Shown here: positions 1 through 6,499 of the stretch, piece by piece
How positions within the stretch are numbered: position 1 is the stretch's first letter
Layout: each line of letters starts with the position of its first letter
Assembly: GCA_025356915.1 (NCBI GenBank)
Contig: JANXQG010000219.1
Location: 1-9,044, forward strand
Length of the DNA stretch: 9,044 nt
Reading direction: 5' to 3'
From: Planctomycetota bacterium
GTDB taxonomy: Bacteria; Planctomycetota; Planctomycetia; Pirellulales; Thermoguttaceae
Program-made: the position numbers and the translations under genes
The notes under the pieces: generated by a model
What the model was told of the DNA's origin: nothing
The model's database searches: none
What the model saw: the letters and a program-made list of their open reading frames with translations, nothing else

Positions 1-1
1 C

Positions 2-2923
2 TCGCTTTCCGGCGACCAGTTCTTCTACCAGAACCCCTTGACCAGCGAGAAAGGCGAACGCCGAAAAAAGTGGATCGGACTCTCCTGCTGCCCGACCAAC
101 ATGGCCCGCATTATTCCGCAGGTCGGCGGCCTGGCATACGCGGTCGGCAAACGGCAAGCCTACGTCAACCTGTACGTGGCCGGCGAGACCTCGCTGAAGA
201 TCGACGAGGGGGCATCGGTCAAGCTGAACCAGCAAACCGATTACCCGTGGAACGGCCGCATCCGAATCACGGTCACACCGAATCAGGCGTCCGAATTCAC
301 GTTATGCCTGCGGGTTCCAGGTTGGGCGATGGGCCGGCCTGTTCCCAGCGATCTGTACCATTATTGTAGTGTGGGCGGGAAAAAGGACGCAGGCGGGATG
401 CCTGCACCACAAAAGGACGCAGGCGGGATGCCTACGCTACAAGTCAACGGCCAGTTGGCCGATGCCGCGCCCCAGCAGGATGGCTACATCCACCTGCAAC
501 GTCGTTGGCAGGCCGGCGACGTGGTGGAATTAGACCTGCCCATGCCAGTCCAGCGGGTTTATGCCCACGAGAAAATCAAGGAAGACCAGGGGAAGGTGGC
601 CTTAATGCGCGGCCCGATCGTCTACTGCCTTGAAGCGATCGATCAACCAGCGGACGTGAAACTTTCCCAACTGCGGTTGGCGGAGGATGCCGACTTGCGC
701 GCGGAGCATCGGCCGGAACTCCTGGGCGGCGTCACCGTCGTGCAAGGCAATGCCCTGGCCGACGCCGATTGTCCGGTCACGATGACAGCCGTGCCGTACT
801 ACGCTTGGGCAAATCGGGATAAGGGAGCGATGCGCGTGTGGATCGACGAAACTCCTGCGAAGGGCGTGGAAGCGGCGAAACCAAGCCCTTTGCAAGCCCA
901 GGGACGTCCCACCACGGAAAACGGCCGCCGGGTGGTTTCACTCGACGGAACGTGGGAAATTTCTGAAGGGTCGATGACGACAAGCACCAACCACTTCGAG
1001 CACAAGGTTCCCGTCCCTGGGTTGGTCGATATGGCCCAGCCGGCATTCGCTGAAGTGGGCATCAAGAGCAAATTGCGCGAGGCATTTTGGTATCGCCGCA
1101 CGTTCCGTGTCGAGGAACCCATTCCGTCCGTGGCACTCCTGAAGGTCCATAAGGCGATGTTCGGCACGCGGGTCATCCTTAACGGGAAACCGCTGGGGGA
1201 TCACCTGCCGTGCTTCACGCCGGGAATTTTCGATGCCCGCTCTGCGCTGCGCGCCGGCGACAATGAGATCCTGATCCGTGTCGGCGCGTTCCGCGAAAGT
1301 GTCCCGCAGCCGATTCCCGATGGATGGGACTACGAAAAAACCAAGTTCATTCCGGGGATCTACGATTCCGTGGAGCTGATCCTGAGCGGTTCCCCGCACA
1401 TTGCCCGCGTGCAGGCCGTGCCGGACATCGAGAAGAAGTCGGTCACCGTCCATGCCTGGCTGCGGCCATCGGATTCTTCTACCGCGGCGAAGCTCAAGTT
1501 TACGGTTCGCGAGGCCAAGGGGGGGCAGATCGCCGGCGAGGGAGAGTGCGAGATCCCAGCCGCCGGAAGCGGCATGGAGCGCAGCGGCCAGGTGACCATC
1601 GCCCTTCGCGATTGCCGCCTCTGGTCTCCTGAAAGCCCGTTTTTGTATGAACTGGCGGTCCGCAGCGAAGCCGACGTTTGCCAGACCCGTTTTGGCATGA
1701 GATCCTTCCGAATGGACCCGGCCACGGGACGGGCCGTATTGAACGGGCGGCCGTACTTCATGCGCGGCAGCAACATCACGCTCTATCGCTTCTTCGAGGA
1801 TTCCGAGCGTGGCGACAAGCCTTGGCGGGAGGAGTGGGTCCGCCGCCTGCATAAGAAGTGTCGCGAGATGCATTGGAACTCATTGCGTTATTGCATCGGC
1901 TTTCCGCCCGAGGCATGGTATCGCATCGCCGATGAGGAAGGCTTTCTCATTCAGGACGAGTTCCCCATCTGGAAGATGAAGAATCAGCGAGGCGATTTCG
2001 ACGGCAACGAGTTGGCCCAGGAGTTCACCGAGTGGATGCAGGAACGCTGGAACCATCCCTGCGTGGTCATCTGGGACGCCTGCAACGAGACGCACAATGG
2101 AGAGACCGCCAAGGCCATCCAGAAGGTCCGGAAGCTGGACTTTTCCAATCGGCCTTGGGACAACGGCTGGTTCCAACCGATGGTTCCGACCGATTCGTGG
2201 GAACAGCATCCCTATCACTTCATCGATTCCAATTACAAGCTGGCCTACATCGCCAAGGATGACGGCATGCTGGGATGGAAGCCGGGCAAAAGCCCGATCA
2301 TCGTCAATGAATACGGCTGGCTCTGGCTCAACCGAGATGGAACGACCACCACGCTCACTCGCGACCTTTACGGGAAATTATTGGGGCCTAACTCAACGAC
2401 CGCCCAGCGCCGCGAGCTTTATGCCCGCTACTTGGCCGCTGAGACCGAGTTCTGGCGGTCGCATCGCGCCTGTGCGGGGGTTCTGCACTTCTGTGCTTTG
2501 GGCTACGCGCGTCCGGACGGCCAGACCAGCGACCATTGGCTAGACGTGGAAAAGCTCACTTGGGAGCCGGAATTCTTCAGGTATGTTCGCGATTCCTTCG
2601 CACCCGTGGGACTCATGATCGACGCCTGGGCCGGAGAATACCCAACTGGCAAGACCCACGAATTTCCAGTCGTTATTATCAACGACCTTTACGACGATTG
2701 CCGTGCGGAGGTGTCGTTCCGCCTCCTCTGCGATGGCAAGCCTATTTCCGAGGATCGCCGGTCTTGTGAGATTCCCGCACTGGAAAAACGAACGCTGACG
2801 TTTACCATCAAAATGCCCGAAAAGGCTGGGCAGTATCAGGTCGAGGCGACTCTCATCCGGCCGGGTGCCGAGCCAGTGCGCAGCCTGCGCAACTTCAACA
2901 TCACCGACAAGGCAAAACCATGA
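2..2923 (+). CDS. GH127 (DUF1680) - GH2 fusion glycoside hydrolase, 5' end cut off by window
   Basis: About 973 residues are visible. The frame is open from base 2 and begins SLSGDQFFYQNP, so the TTG at 38 is not the start; the true start lies upstream of the window. Visible residues 1 to about 295 are the end of a GH127/DUF1680 beta-L-arabinofuranosidase. The motif GLSCCPTN (Cys codons 86-91) matches the family's adjacent cysteines, one the nucleophile and both zinc ligands in HypBA1. The other zinc ligands would lie upstream. From about residue 305 (RRVVSLDGTWEI) a GH2 enzyme follows: a jelly-roll sugar-binding domain, an Ig-like domain, a TIM barrel and a C-terminal beta domain. The barrel carries NHPCVVIWDACNE, with likely acid/base Glu at 2087-2089, and IIVNEYGW, with likely nucleophile Glu at 2309-2311. 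Both catalytic sites look intact. Beta-glucuronidase or beta-galactosidase activity is plausible but cannot be chosen from sequence. The gene overlaps the next one by ATGA. Confidence 0.9.
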   Translation, partial: SLSGDQFFYQNPLTSEKGERRKKWIGLSCCPTNMARIIPQVGGLAYAVGKRQAYVNLYVAGETSLKIDEGASVKLNQQTDYPWNGRIRITVTPNQASEFTLCLRVPGWAMGRPVPSDLYHYCSVGGKKDAGGMPAPQKDAGGMPTLQVNGQLADAAPQQDGYIHLQRRWQAGDVVELDLPMPVQRVYAHEKIKEDQGKVALMRGPIVYCLEAIDQPADVKLSQLRLAEDADLRAEHRPELLGGVTVVQGNALADADCPVTMTAVPYYAWANRDKGAMRVWIDETPAKGVEAAKPSPLQAQGRPTTENGRRVVSLDGTWEISEGSMTTSTNHFEHKVPVPGLVDMAQPAFAEVGIKSKLREAFWYRRTFRVEEPIPSVALLKVHKAMFGTRVILNGKPLGDHLPCFTPGIFDARSALRAGDNEILIRVGAFRESVPQPIPDGWDYEKTKFIPGIYDSVELILSGSPHIARVQAVPDIEKKSVTVHAWLRPSDSSTAAKLKFTVREAKGGQIAGEGECEIPAAGSGMERSGQVTIALRDCRLWSPESPFLYELAVRSEADVCQTRFGMRSFRMDPATGRAVLNGRPYFMRGSNITLYRFFEDSERGDKPWREEWVRRLHKKCREMHWNSLRYCIGFPPEAWYRIADEEGFLIQDEFPIWKMKNQRGDFDGNELAQEFTEWMQERWNHPCVVIWDACNETHNGETAKAIQKVRKLDFSNRPWDNGWFQPMVPTDSWEQHPYHFIDSNYKLAYIAKDDGMLGWKPGKSPIIVNEYGWLWLNRDGTTTTLTRDLYGKLLGPNSTTAQRRELYARYLAAETEFWRSHRACAGVLHFCALGYARPDGQTSDHWLDVEKLTWEPEFFRYVRDSFAPVGLMIDAWAGEYPTGKTHEFPVVIINDLYDDCRAEVSFRLLCDGKPISEDRRSCEIPALEKRTLTFTIKMPEKAGQYQVEATLIRPGAEPVRSLRNFNITDKAKP
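365..441 (+). repeat. 77-bp palindromic-ended repeat element inserted in frame in the GH127 domain
   Basis: The ends are inverted: TGTAGTGTGGGC at 365-376 matches the reverse complement of GCCTACGCTACA at 430-441 in 10 of 12 bases. Inside are two tandem 30-bp units, 381-410 and 411-440, identical at 27 of 30 positions. Each carries a hairpin-like core. In the first, GCAGGC (389-394), loop GGGAT and GCCTGC (400-405) pair perfectly; in the second the pairing is imperfect. The units encode KDAGGMPAPQ and KDAGGMPTLQ, so the reading frame is kept. The element lies between LRVPGWAMGRPVPSDLY and LQVNGQ, a loop of the beta-sandwich that I recall as shorter in GH127 proteins. It resembles REP or RPE-type elements; mobility is inferred. 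Confidence 0.7.
2909..2912 (+). promoter_or_regulatory. Weak ribosome binding site for the S9 peptidase
   Basis: AAGG lies 7 nt upstream of the ATG at 2920, inside the end of the glycosidase gene. With the ATGA stop/start overlap, it suggests translation by coupled re-initiation. Confidence 0.4.
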
Positions 2924-5061
2924 CAAAACCATCCACAAAAAGATTGCCGCAACGCCCGATCGCACCCGAGGATCTGCTTCGCTTTCAGATCGTCTCCGAT
3001 CCGCAGATTGACCCCGATGGCCGCCAGATCGTCTTCGTGGAGAAACATATCGGTTCCCAAAACAACTCCGTCAGCAACCTCTGGATCGTGGCGGCGGAGC
3101 CAGCCGCTGAGTCGGTGCCGGCTCGCCGTGAGGGTGTCTCACCGCGATCACTCAACGTACCCCGCCAGTTCACTGCGGGCGGAAGCGATTGCCACCCTCG
3201 CTGGTCGCCAGACGGCACGCAGGTTGCCTTTCTCCGTGAAGCCAAAGAGGTAGGCCCGCAAATCTACTCCATCGGGATTGCTGGCGGCGAGGCCCGTCGC
3301 CTCACGAATTTCCCCGAGGGCCAGATCGGCGAATTCTGCTGGTCGCCCGATGGCAACTCCCTGGCAGTCCAGTTCCGTCCGCAGGATCCCCAGCGGACCA
3401 AGACCGCCAACACGCAACGCCAGCAACAGGGGCTGAGCGACCCGCCTTGGGTCACCGACGACCTCTTCTATCGGGTGGACGGAGAAGGCTATTTCGGTAG
3501 CCACCGCCACTGCCTTTACATAGTAGATCTTTGTGGCGAAGAGCTTCCCGCTCGGGAACTGTATGGCCAAGACACGCTGGGCACGTTCACCTTTGACTTC
3601 TCGCCTGACTCGCGGCAACTGGTCGTCGCCACCAATCGCCACGCGGAGCCGTCGCTCCATCCCGAGGCGAACGAATTGCTGCGGATCGACGTGGCCACCG
3701 GCAAGATCACTCGCATTCCCCGCTTGCCGCCCGGGCCTAAGACATCCCCTCGCTGGTCGCCCGATGGCCAAACGATTGCCTACGCGGGGCGACTCGGCAA
3801 CGACACCCTCTATAGCACCGAAAACCTGGAACTATTCGTCTGCCACCCGCTCCGCGGCGATACCCGCAGCCTCACCAGCCAGCATGACTATTGCCTCGAG
3901 GCCCAAAGTTTAACCGACATTGCCGTGGGCTGTGGGAATCCGACCCTGCACTTCAGCCCCGACGGTTCCCGCATCTATTTTCGACTGAGCAACCGCGGCG
4001 AAAGCCACGTCGCCTCGGTCGCCATCTCGGATGGTACACTCGCCTTTCATACTCATGGCCCGCTGGATGTCCGCATGGGCAACCTCTCCCTGGATGGTCG
4101 GCGGATCGCATTGACCGTGGGCAATACCACGACGCTAGCCGAAGTGGCCGTGCTGGACGTGGCTGCGACACCGGGGGCTGCCGCAAAGGGTATGCCTTCC
4201 ACTCCTTCGCCCACGATGCTGAGCAACCTTAATGGTCCCTTGTTGGCCCAACTACAGTTGTATGCGCCGAAACCACACTGGATTGAAGCCGCCGACGGCC
4301 ACCAAGTCCAACTCTGGGTGATCGAGCCGCCTACCCGCAAGAAGAGGATTCCGGCCGTGCTGGAAATCCACGGCGGGCCTCATGCGCAGTACTCTTCGAG
4401 TTTCTTCTTTGAATTTCAACTGCTGGCAGCCCAGGGTTATGCCGTCTTCTACTCGAATCCGCGGGGAAGCAAGGGCTACGGTCGCGAGCATTGCGCGGCC
4501 ATCCGTGGTTGCTGGGGCACCGCCGATTGGACCGATATCCAGGCTGTGATTCACTTCATGAAGGATCAGCCCTTCGTGGACACCCAACGCATGGGCGTCA
4601 TGGGTGGCAGCTATGGCGGCTATATGACCAACTGGGCGATCGGCCATTGCCACGACTTTGCGGCCGCAGTCAGCGATCGCTCGATCAGCAATCTGGTGAG
4701 TTGGTCTGGCAGCACCGATATGATCGAACCGACGAGCGACTATTTTCCAGGTAATTTCTGGGACCAACCCGAGGCCCGCTGGGACCAGAGTCCCCTGAAG
4801 TACTTAGGCAACGCAAAGACGCCCACCCTAGTGATCCACAGTGCCGGCGATCTGCGCTGCAACATCGAGCAGGCCGAGCAGCTTTTTGTGGTATTGAAAC
4901 TGCTGGGCGTACCCGCGCGTCTTGTTCGCTATCCGTCCAACACCAGCCACGGCATGAGCCGCGGCGGTCCCCCGGACCTGCGAATCCATCGCCTACAGCA
5001 GATCTTGGCCTGGTGGCGAAAATATCTTGACGCCGCGAGCGGCGATACTATCGGAGGGTGA
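2920..5061 (+). CDS. S9 family prolyl oligopeptidase-like serine peptidase with beta-propeller
   Basis: 713 residues, a normal length for S9C-type acylaminoacyl- or dipeptidyl-peptidase-like enzymes. There is no signal peptide or membrane segment, so a cytoplasmic site is likely. Residues about 20-430 form a WD40/TolB-like propeller with repeated blade motifs (HPRWSPDGTQVAFL, CWSPDGNSLAV, DFSPDSRQLVV, PRWSPDGQTIAYA, HFSPDGSRIYF). Residues about 440-705 are the alpha/beta hydrolase domain. The oxyanion-hole motif HGGPH starts at His484. The nucleophile is Ser564 in GGSYGG, and Asp644 (HSAGDLRC) and His677 (SHGMSRGG) complete the triad. Such enzymes cut short peptides, with the propeller limiting access. 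The start overlaps the glycosidase stop (ATGA), so the two are very probably one transcription unit. Residues about 62-80 hold an extra loop encoded partly by a palindrome. Exact exo- or endopeptidase specificity cannot be set. Confidence 0.93.
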   Translation: MTKPSTKRLPQRPIAPEDLLRFQIVSDPQIDPDGRQIVFVEKHIGSQNNSVSNLWIVAAEPAAESVPARREGVSPRSLNVPRQFTAGGSDCHPRWSPDGTQVAFLREAKEVGPQIYSIGIAGGEARRLTNFPEGQIGEFCWSPDGNSLAVQFRPQDPQRTKTANTQRQQQGLSDPPWVTDDLFYRVDGEGYFGSHRHCLYIVDLCGEELPARELYGQDTLGTFTFDFSPDSRQLVVATNRHAEPSLHPEANELLRIDVATGKITRIPRLPPGPKTSPRWSPDGQTIAYAGRLGNDTLYSTENLELFVCHPLRGDTRSLTSQHDYCLEAQSLTDIAVGCGNPTLHFSPDGSRIYFRLSNRGESHVASVAISDGTLAFHTHGPLDVRMGNLSLDGRRIALTVGNTTTLAEVAVLDVAATPGAAAKGMPSTPSPTMLSNLNGPLLAQLQLYAPKPHWIEAADGHQVQLWVIEPPTRKKRIPAVLEIHGGPHAQYSSSFFFEFQLLAAQGYAVFYSNPRGSKGYGREHCAAIRGCWGTADWTDIQAVIHFMKDQPFVDTQRMGVMGGSYGGYMTNWAIGHCHDFAAAVSDRSISNLVSWSGSTDMIEPTSDYFPGNFWDQPEARWDQSPLKYLGNAKTPTLVIHSAGDLRCNIEQAEQLFVVLKLLGVPARLVRYPSNTSHGMSRGGPPDLRIHRLQQILAWWRKYLDAASGDTIGG
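3123..3147 (+). repeat. In-frame 25-nt palindrome in the S9 peptidase
   Basis: TCGCCGTGAG (3123-3132) and CTCACCGCGA (3138-3147) form a 10-bp stem with a single C-C mismatch around the loop GGTGT. The surrounding segment encodes SVPARREGVSPRSLNVPR, which looks like extra sequence between the first propeller strands and the PRQFT...HPRWSPDG blade. It may be a REP-like element tolerated in a loop. The hairpin is directly visible; the insertion history is inferred. Confidence 0.5.
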
Positions 5062-5080
5062 GATTGAGAGTCTTCTCTCC

Positions 5081-5110
5081 TACAAGCCTGAAGCGCAAGC
5101 GAATGAAAGG
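5081..5110 (+). repeat. Dispersed repeat with YKPEAQA coding signature
   Basis: The stretch beginning TACAAGCCTGAAGCGCAAGC can be read as YKPEAQANE. I remember closely similar stretches recurring in spurious small proteins of planctomycete genomes, so I read it as a dispersed intergenic repeat, not a gene. This window contains only one copy, so the repeat status rests on recollection. Confidence 0.4.
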
Positions 5111-5191
5111 AAGTTCATAACGTTCTCTATTCTCGTTGCCGCACACGTGTGTGTCAAATACCCGCCCACCGGCCCGCCGCGCCTCCTAAAG

Positions 5192-5208
5192 TTGCCCGCT
5201 AAAGGCAA
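5192..5208 (-). terminator. Possible weak terminator hairpin after the uvsE fusion
   Basis: TTGCC and GGCAA pair around a 7-nt loop. On the minus strand the hairpin is followed by CTTT, not a proper T-run. The stem is only 5 bp and it lies about 110 bp past the stop codon, so this is a weak candidate. Confidence 0.15.
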
Positions 5209-5317
5209 ATGAAGTTGGCGATCCAGTTCAGGTTGCCGTTGCTCATGTCGCCATGCGTTTCTTCGTGAGGATTGGGGCAAGAGTAAAGCTACAGGGTCAG
5301 TAACGCGACATCCACAA

Positions 5318-6457
5318 TCACCGGCGAGCCTCGATCATCGCCTCTTTCTCTTGACGTGAAAGGGCCTTGATCGCAAACTCTCTTTTCAGGGCATGACTGC
5401 GACTGGCCTGCGCTTCCTGGTAGACCAAGACAGCAGGCAAACGACTGCGGGTGTATCGCGATGCCGTTCCAGCACTGTGTTGTGCCAATCTACGAGGCAC
5501 GTCATTCGTGATTCCGGTGTAGAGCGAACGGTCTGCGCATCGCAGGAGATAGACAAACCAACCTGTGCCCATCTTCAATTCCGTCAGCAGCTTCTTCACG
5601 GCAATTTCTTTGGCCTTCGCCTCGACCTCGACCGTCACGTCCAGTCCCAGCCAATGCGCCGGGAAATCACGGACGTCGATAAAGTCGTGGTGCCGGTAAG
5701 ACTTTGGTCCGGTCCAGCCTTCCAGTGGGCTGGAAATATGGAACATCGGCTCCCGATCCCAGGTGGTCAACGCCTCCTTCGTGGCCTGTTCGACACGCAT
5801 CCCATCGGGGTTACAACGGTGATGATGGACATCATAGACAAGCGGAATGCCTTTCGCCTTGCAGATTGGCAACAAATCGGCGGGCGTGTAGGTTTTGTCG
5901 TCGTTTTCAACGGTCAGGCGAGTTCTGACCCGGCGCGATAAAAGTTTCAGATTGCGTGCAAAATCGGCCAATGCCTTCTGCTTGTCGCCATAGGCGCCGC
6001 CGCCATGAATGTTCACCACATCAGCCCCGACCCACTCGGCAACCTCCGCTTGGTATTCAAGCTCATGTACGGATTTCTCAACCACGTCACGGCGAGGCGA
6101 ATTAAGCACCACAAACTGGTCTGGGTGAAAGCAGGTTCGCAGCTTGTGCTTGCGAACGAAGGTTCCGCATTCCTGAAAGCGACGAACGATCTCATCGCTT
6201 TCAGGCAGATCATCGACCTCGTATCCGCAAGTCGGATGCGTCTTGATCGGAAGAATCTGGCTGTTGATGCGAAAGCAACCGATGCCATTGTCGTGGCAGA
6301 AGTGAAGGGCAGCGAGCAGGGCAGCGGCATTCTCCATGCAGAGGCGGCTCAATTTCGCCAGGGCATCGGATCGTTTCATCTTGCCGATGGAGGTAGCCGT
6401 CGTCGTAACGAACCCGATCGGTTGATCCCGAAAAATGCAGCATAGGCCAAGTCGCAT
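5318..6457 (-). CDS. uvsE: UV damage endonuclease (UvsE/UVDE) fused to a C-terminal GIY-YIG nuclease domain
   Basis: 379 residues in one frame. Residues 1 to about 288 are a UVDE TIM barrel, which nicks DNA 5' of UV photoproducts. Residues that match the metal site described for the Thermus enzyme are His111 (CFHPDQF), His151 (VNIHGGG), Glu184 (TVEND), Asp209 and His212 (YDVHHH), His240 (FHISS) and Glu279 (VEAKAKE). The lysine reported as carboxylated there is Met238 here. After a short linker (LTELKMGTG), residues about 299-379 form a GIY-YIG domain of the YhbQ/UPF0213 kind: FVYLLRC, SLYTGIT, Arg322/Arg323, His327 and metal-binding Glu360 are all present. The ATG at 6457 is chosen because the protein starts at the family's first strand (MRLGL) and GGAG lies 7 nt upstream. 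It follows the sulfite reductase gene by 42 bp. Lone UVDE proteins usually end near residue 290-320. Confidence 0.92.
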   Translation of the reverse strand: MRLGLCCIFRDQPIGFVTTTATSIGKMKRSDALAKLSRLCMENAAALLAALHFCHDNGIGCFRINSQILPIKTHPTCGYEVDDLPESDEIVRRFQECGTFVRKHKLRTCFHPDQFVVLNSPRRDVVEKSVHELEYQAEVAEWVGADVVNIHGGGAYGDKQKALADFARNLKLLSRRVRTRLTVENDDKTYTPADLLPICKAKGIPLVYDVHHHRCNPDGMRVEQATKEALTTWDREPMFHISSPLEGWTGPKSYRHHDFIDVRDFPAHWLGLDVTVEVEAKAKEIAVKKLLTELKMGTGWFVYLLRCADRSLYTGITNDVPRRLAQHSAGTASRYTRSRLPAVLVYQEAQASRSHALKREFAIKALSRQEKEAMIEARR

Positions 6458-6464
6458 GGAACCA

Positions 6465-6468
6465 CTCC
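6465..6468 (-). promoter_or_regulatory. Ribosome binding site of the uvsE fusion
   Basis: GGAG on the minus strand with a 7-nt spacer to the ATG at 6457. It lies in the 42-bp gap after the sulfite reductase stop and supports this start. Confidence 0.6.
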
Positions 6469-6499
6469 GAAGTGATTTCGGATTTTGGATTTGTAGCCG

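Larger units (their letters stand above)
5062..5317. other. Convergent intergenic region between the S9 peptidase and the uvsE fusion
   Basis: Both flanking genes end here. It holds a YKPEAQA-type repeat (5081-5110), a perfect 10-bp palindrome CACACGTGTG (5142-5151), and a weak hairpin TTGCC-7 nt-GGCAA (5192-5208). No strong intrinsic terminator with a T-run is visible on either strand, and the short open frames here look non-coding. Confidence 0.6.

Noticed and set aside
38..40. TTG as the start codon of the glycosidase
   Set aside because: The frame is open upstream to base 2 and the upstream residues SLSGDQFFYQNP are typical GH127 sequence, so the gene begins outside the window.
938..1873. 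311-codon open frame on the minus strand
   Set aside because: It lies wholly antisense to the GH2 domain, has no recognisable domain, and is the kind of shadow frame common in high-GC genes.
3148..3771. 207-codon open frame on the minus strand
   Set aside because: Antisense to the S9 propeller, which has clear blade motifs in the real frame; no family recognised.
4252..4767. 171-codon open frame on the minus strand
   Set aside because: Antisense to the peptidase catalytic domain with its intact triad.
5031..5044. CGCCGC-GA-GCGGCG hairpin at the end of the peptidase gene
   Set aside because: The stem is perfect but inside the coding sequence and is not followed by a T-run, so it is not a credible terminator.
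5142..5151. CACACGTGTG palindrome as an operator
   Set aside because: A lone 10-bp palindrome between two convergent gene ends has no promoter to control; probably chance.
5027..5280. Two small open frames in the convergent intergenic region (plus 5027-5212, minus 5080-5280)
   Set aside because: They overlap the dispersed repeat and the peptidase end, have no good ribosome binding site, and show no family resemblance.
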